Shown one piece after another: positions 11,514-13,319 of a stretch of DNA of 13,319 nt (the first letter of the stretch is position 1; the number at the start of each line of letters is the position of its first letter). The position numbers and the translations under genes were made by a program. Source of the stretch: Actinomycetota bacterium (lineage in GTDB: Bacteria; Actinomycetota; UBA4738; CADDZG01; WHSQ01). Location of the stretch: positions 1-13,319 of the forward strand of contig JAUJNU010000045.1 of the NCBI GenBank assembly GCA_030448085.1, read 5' to 3'. A model generated the notes under the pieces. It worked only from the letters and a program-made list of their open reading frames with translations. It searched no databases and was not told the origin of the DNA.

Positions 11514-13319
11514 ATGAAAGACGCGCCCCCCGACGCCCTCAGGGTGCAGACGGTCCTTGGCGCCCTTGCCCGAGGTGTCCTCGGCAAGAGCTACGTGCCG
11601 GAGGTACCGGAGCGGGTCCTCGCCAGCCTTGCGATGGTTCCCTCTGAGACGGACCGCAACCAGATCCTGAAGACGCTCCAGATCCTCGACACGAAAGCCG
11701 GTGCCCTGGCCCTCACTGGGTCGCCCACTCCCGTGTCGTGGCTCAGCCCCGGAGACGCGGAGTCGCTCATCAGGAAGTGGCGTCGATCCAGGATCGCGAA
11801 GCAGAGACAGCTCGGGCTGTGGCTGGTGGCGTCCTCGACGACGGCTCTCTACAGCTACCCCGGGCCGGTGTGGGACCGGATCGGTTACACGGGGCCTCTC
11901 GGCCCTCCGCCCTCAGAGCCGAAGCGGTTGAAGCCCCTGACCCTCGAGCAGGACGAGGTGATGAGCTGCGACGTCGTCATCGTGGGGTCGGGGGCCGGAG
12001 GTGGGTGCGCCGCCGGTCTCCTTGCGCAGGCGGGATTCGACGTCGTGGTCCTCGAGAAAGGCGGCTATCACTCGGAGTCCGACTTCCACCACGTCGAGCC
12101 GCGCGCCTACGCCGACCTCTATCTCTACGGGCAGCAGCTGGCGACCACCGACCTCGGCTGCCAGGTGATCGCCGGCTCGACCCTCGGCGGCGGGACGGTG
12201 GTCAACTACACGACCTCGTTCAAGACGCCCCCGCACGTCCTTGCCGAGTGGGCGCGGGTGTCGGGCATCGGCGCGTTCGTCTCGGGAGAGATCGAAGCCT
12301 CGCTCGACGTTGCGGCAGAACGTCTCGGCGTCACGACCGAGGAGAGCGCTCCGGGCAGGCGGGATCAGCTGATGGAGGAGGGGCTGAGGAAGCTCGGATG
12401 GCACGTGGACGCACTCCCGCGCGCCGTGCGTGGCTGCTCCCAGGATGCCTCCTGCGGATTCTGCGGTTATGGCTGCCGGGTGGGAGCCAAGCAGTCGACG
12501 ATGCGGACCTACCTCGAGGACGCGGCCGCGGCCAAAGCTCGGATCGTGGTGGGCGCCGACGTCGAGAAGGTAACGATCCGAGACGGCAGAGCCACAGGGG
12601 TGGAGGCGGTCTCGGCGGGCCACCGGCTGCTCGTCCACGCGAGGGCGGTGGTGGTGGCCGGCGGGTCCATCGAGAGCCCCGCTCTGCTCCTGCGCTCCGG
12701 TCTCGGCGGCGAGGTCGGCAGGAACCTCCATCTTCATCCCGGAACCGGCATCTTCGGCGTCTTCGATGACGGCGTCCGGATGTGGGAGGGAACGCTTCAG
12801 GCCCGCTACTCCAACGAGTTCAAGAAGTGGGGGGACGGTTACGGGCCGATCTTCGAGACCGTGCCCGTCCATCCCGGGACGGGCTCGTCGGCGGTCCCAT
12901 GGACCTCGGCGTCTGAGCACGCCGCGCGCATGGAGCAGTTCGACAAGATCTCGCTCTGCGCCGTGCTGCCTCGCGACAAGAGCTCGGGCAGGGTGACCAT
13001 CGGACGCGACCGGAGGCCGCGTATCGACTACAGGATCAGCCGGGAGGACGAGAAGCACCTCGTCGAGGGTTCGATCGCCGCCGCCGAGGTGCTGGAGGCG
13101 GCGGGAGCGAGGGAGATCTACAGCCTGCATTGGAAGAGGCCGCTCGTGTACTACCCGGGCGCTGGAGGCTCGCATGCCCGGTGGGCGGAGGAGATGAGGC
13201 GGACGGGGTACGGGAAGGGCCAGACGACTTTTTTCTCCTACCACCAGATGAGCTCGTGCCGGATGGGGGTCGATCCCGCCACCTCGGTCGTCGGCGCCGA
13301 CAACGAGACGCATGAGGTC
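11514..13319 (+). CDS. GMC-family, long-chain alcohol oxidase (FAO)-type flavin oxidoreductase, first 602 residues (cut by window edge)
   Basis: FAD-dependent oxidation of an alcohol to an aldehyde or ketone. An N-terminal helical extension of about 150 residues precedes the FAD motif VGSGAGGG (158-164) and VVLEKG at the end of the second strand. GSTLGGGTVVNYTTS is the family's flavin-contact loop. The Cys cluster GCSQDASCGFCGYGC (Cys308, 314, 317, 321), followed by GAKQST, is characteristic of the FAO-like subgroup. VVVAGGSIESPALLLRSG and NLHLHPG are classical GMC motifs. The C-terminal SYHQMSSCRMG holds the catalytic His577. The frame is open through the last base; probably only the last few dozen residues, with the second active-site region, lie outside. 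ATG 11514 has only TAGGGT four bases upstream, and the gene follows the 113-aa gene. The natural substrate is unknown; long-chain or cyclic alcohols are likely. Confidence 0.92.
   Translation, partial: MKDAPPDALRVQTVLGALARGVLGKSYVPEVPERVLASLAMVPSETDRNQILKTLQILDTKAGALALTGSPTPVSWLSPGDAESLIRKWRRSRIAKQRQLGLWLVASSTTALYSYPGPVWDRIGYTGPLGPPPSEPKRLKPLTLEQDEVMSCDVVIVGSGAGGGCAAGLLAQAGFDVVVLEKGGYHSESDFHHVEPRAYADLYLYGQQLATTDLGCQVIAGSTLGGGTVVNYTTSFKTPPHVLAEWARVSGIGAFVSGEIEASLDVAAERLGVTTEESAPGRRDQLMEEGLRKLGWHVDALPRAVRGCSQDASCGFCGYGCRVGAKQSTMRTYLEDAAAAKARIVVGADVEKVTIRDGRATGVEAVSAGHRLLVHARAVVVAGGSIESPALLLRSGLGGEVGRNLHLHPGTGIFGVFDDGVRMWEGTLQARYSNEFKKWGDGYGPIFETVPVHPGTGSSAVPWTSASEHAARMEQFDKISLCAVLPRDKSSGRVTIGRDRRPRIDYRISREDEKHLVEGSIAAAEVLEAAGAREIYSLHWKRPLVYYPGAGGSHARWAEEMRRTGYGKGQTTFFSYHQMSSCRMGVDPATSVVGADNETHEV

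Noticed and set aside
11913..13313. 466-residue open frame on the minus strand
   Set aside because: It is antisense to the GMC oxidase, which shows FAD, Cys-cluster and His motifs in one clean frame. The antisense product is low-complexity and Arg/His-rich.
1..13319. CRISPR array, insertion sequence, attachment site, tRNA or rRNA
   Set aside because: I saw no regularly spaced direct repeats, terminal inverted repeats with a transposase, cloverleaf pattern or rRNA-like sequence.

Overview
The window is a dense, high-GC bacterial stretch with strongly G/C-ending codons. Short gaps, divergent pairs with no 5' leader and TANNNT boxes 6-7 nt before start codons suggest Actinomycetota, probably an uncultured lineage. 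This is inferred from style and gene families; no rRNA or phylogenetic marker was tested. I see no CRISPR array, transposase, integrase, tRNA or rRNA, so this looks like ordinary chromosome.

Layout. 1-2621 (minus): a likely operon of an NAD-type isocitrate dehydrogenase, a GNAT acetyltransferase and an amidase-signature enzyme cut by the left edge. 2735-4143 (plus): an AzgA/NCS2-type purine permease whose last third is broken by about seven small frame changes. 4216-5691 (plus): a secreted protein that appears to join an M23 (LytM-type) peptidase to an alpha/beta-hydrolase; about six frame changes break its first half. 5692-5906: the largest intergenic region, with a 14-bp hairpin, a dyad and an AT-rich promoter-like stretch that may encode a minus-strand small RNA. 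5907-7553: a YgjP-type zinc metallopeptidase (plus), a tandem rhodanese-like protein (minus, one frameshift, no catalytic Cys) and an FxsA-family membrane protein (plus). 7564-9328: an unknown 139-aa protein and an SDR oxidoreductase (minus operon), divergent from greA (plus). 9336-11126 (minus): a small lipoprotein and a lipoprotein-type amidohydrolase with six or seven frame changes. 11154-13319 (plus): an unknown 113-aa protein with a basic tail, then a nearly complete GMC/FAO-type flavin alcohol oxidase running off the right edge.

How the genes fit together: mostly housekeeping and metabolism (TCA cycle, purine uptake, transcript cleavage, lipid or alcohol oxidation) plus envelope proteins (M23-hydrolase, two lipoproteins, FxsA). 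I find no clear defence or mobile system. The points most worth a second look are the M23-hydrolase fusion, the possible small RNA at 5705-5796, the repeated TAGGAT box just before start codons, the Cys-less tandem rhodanese, and the clustered frame changes. Those changes sit mostly in G/C runs and leave conserved residues intact, so consensus indel errors are at least as likely as true gene decay.
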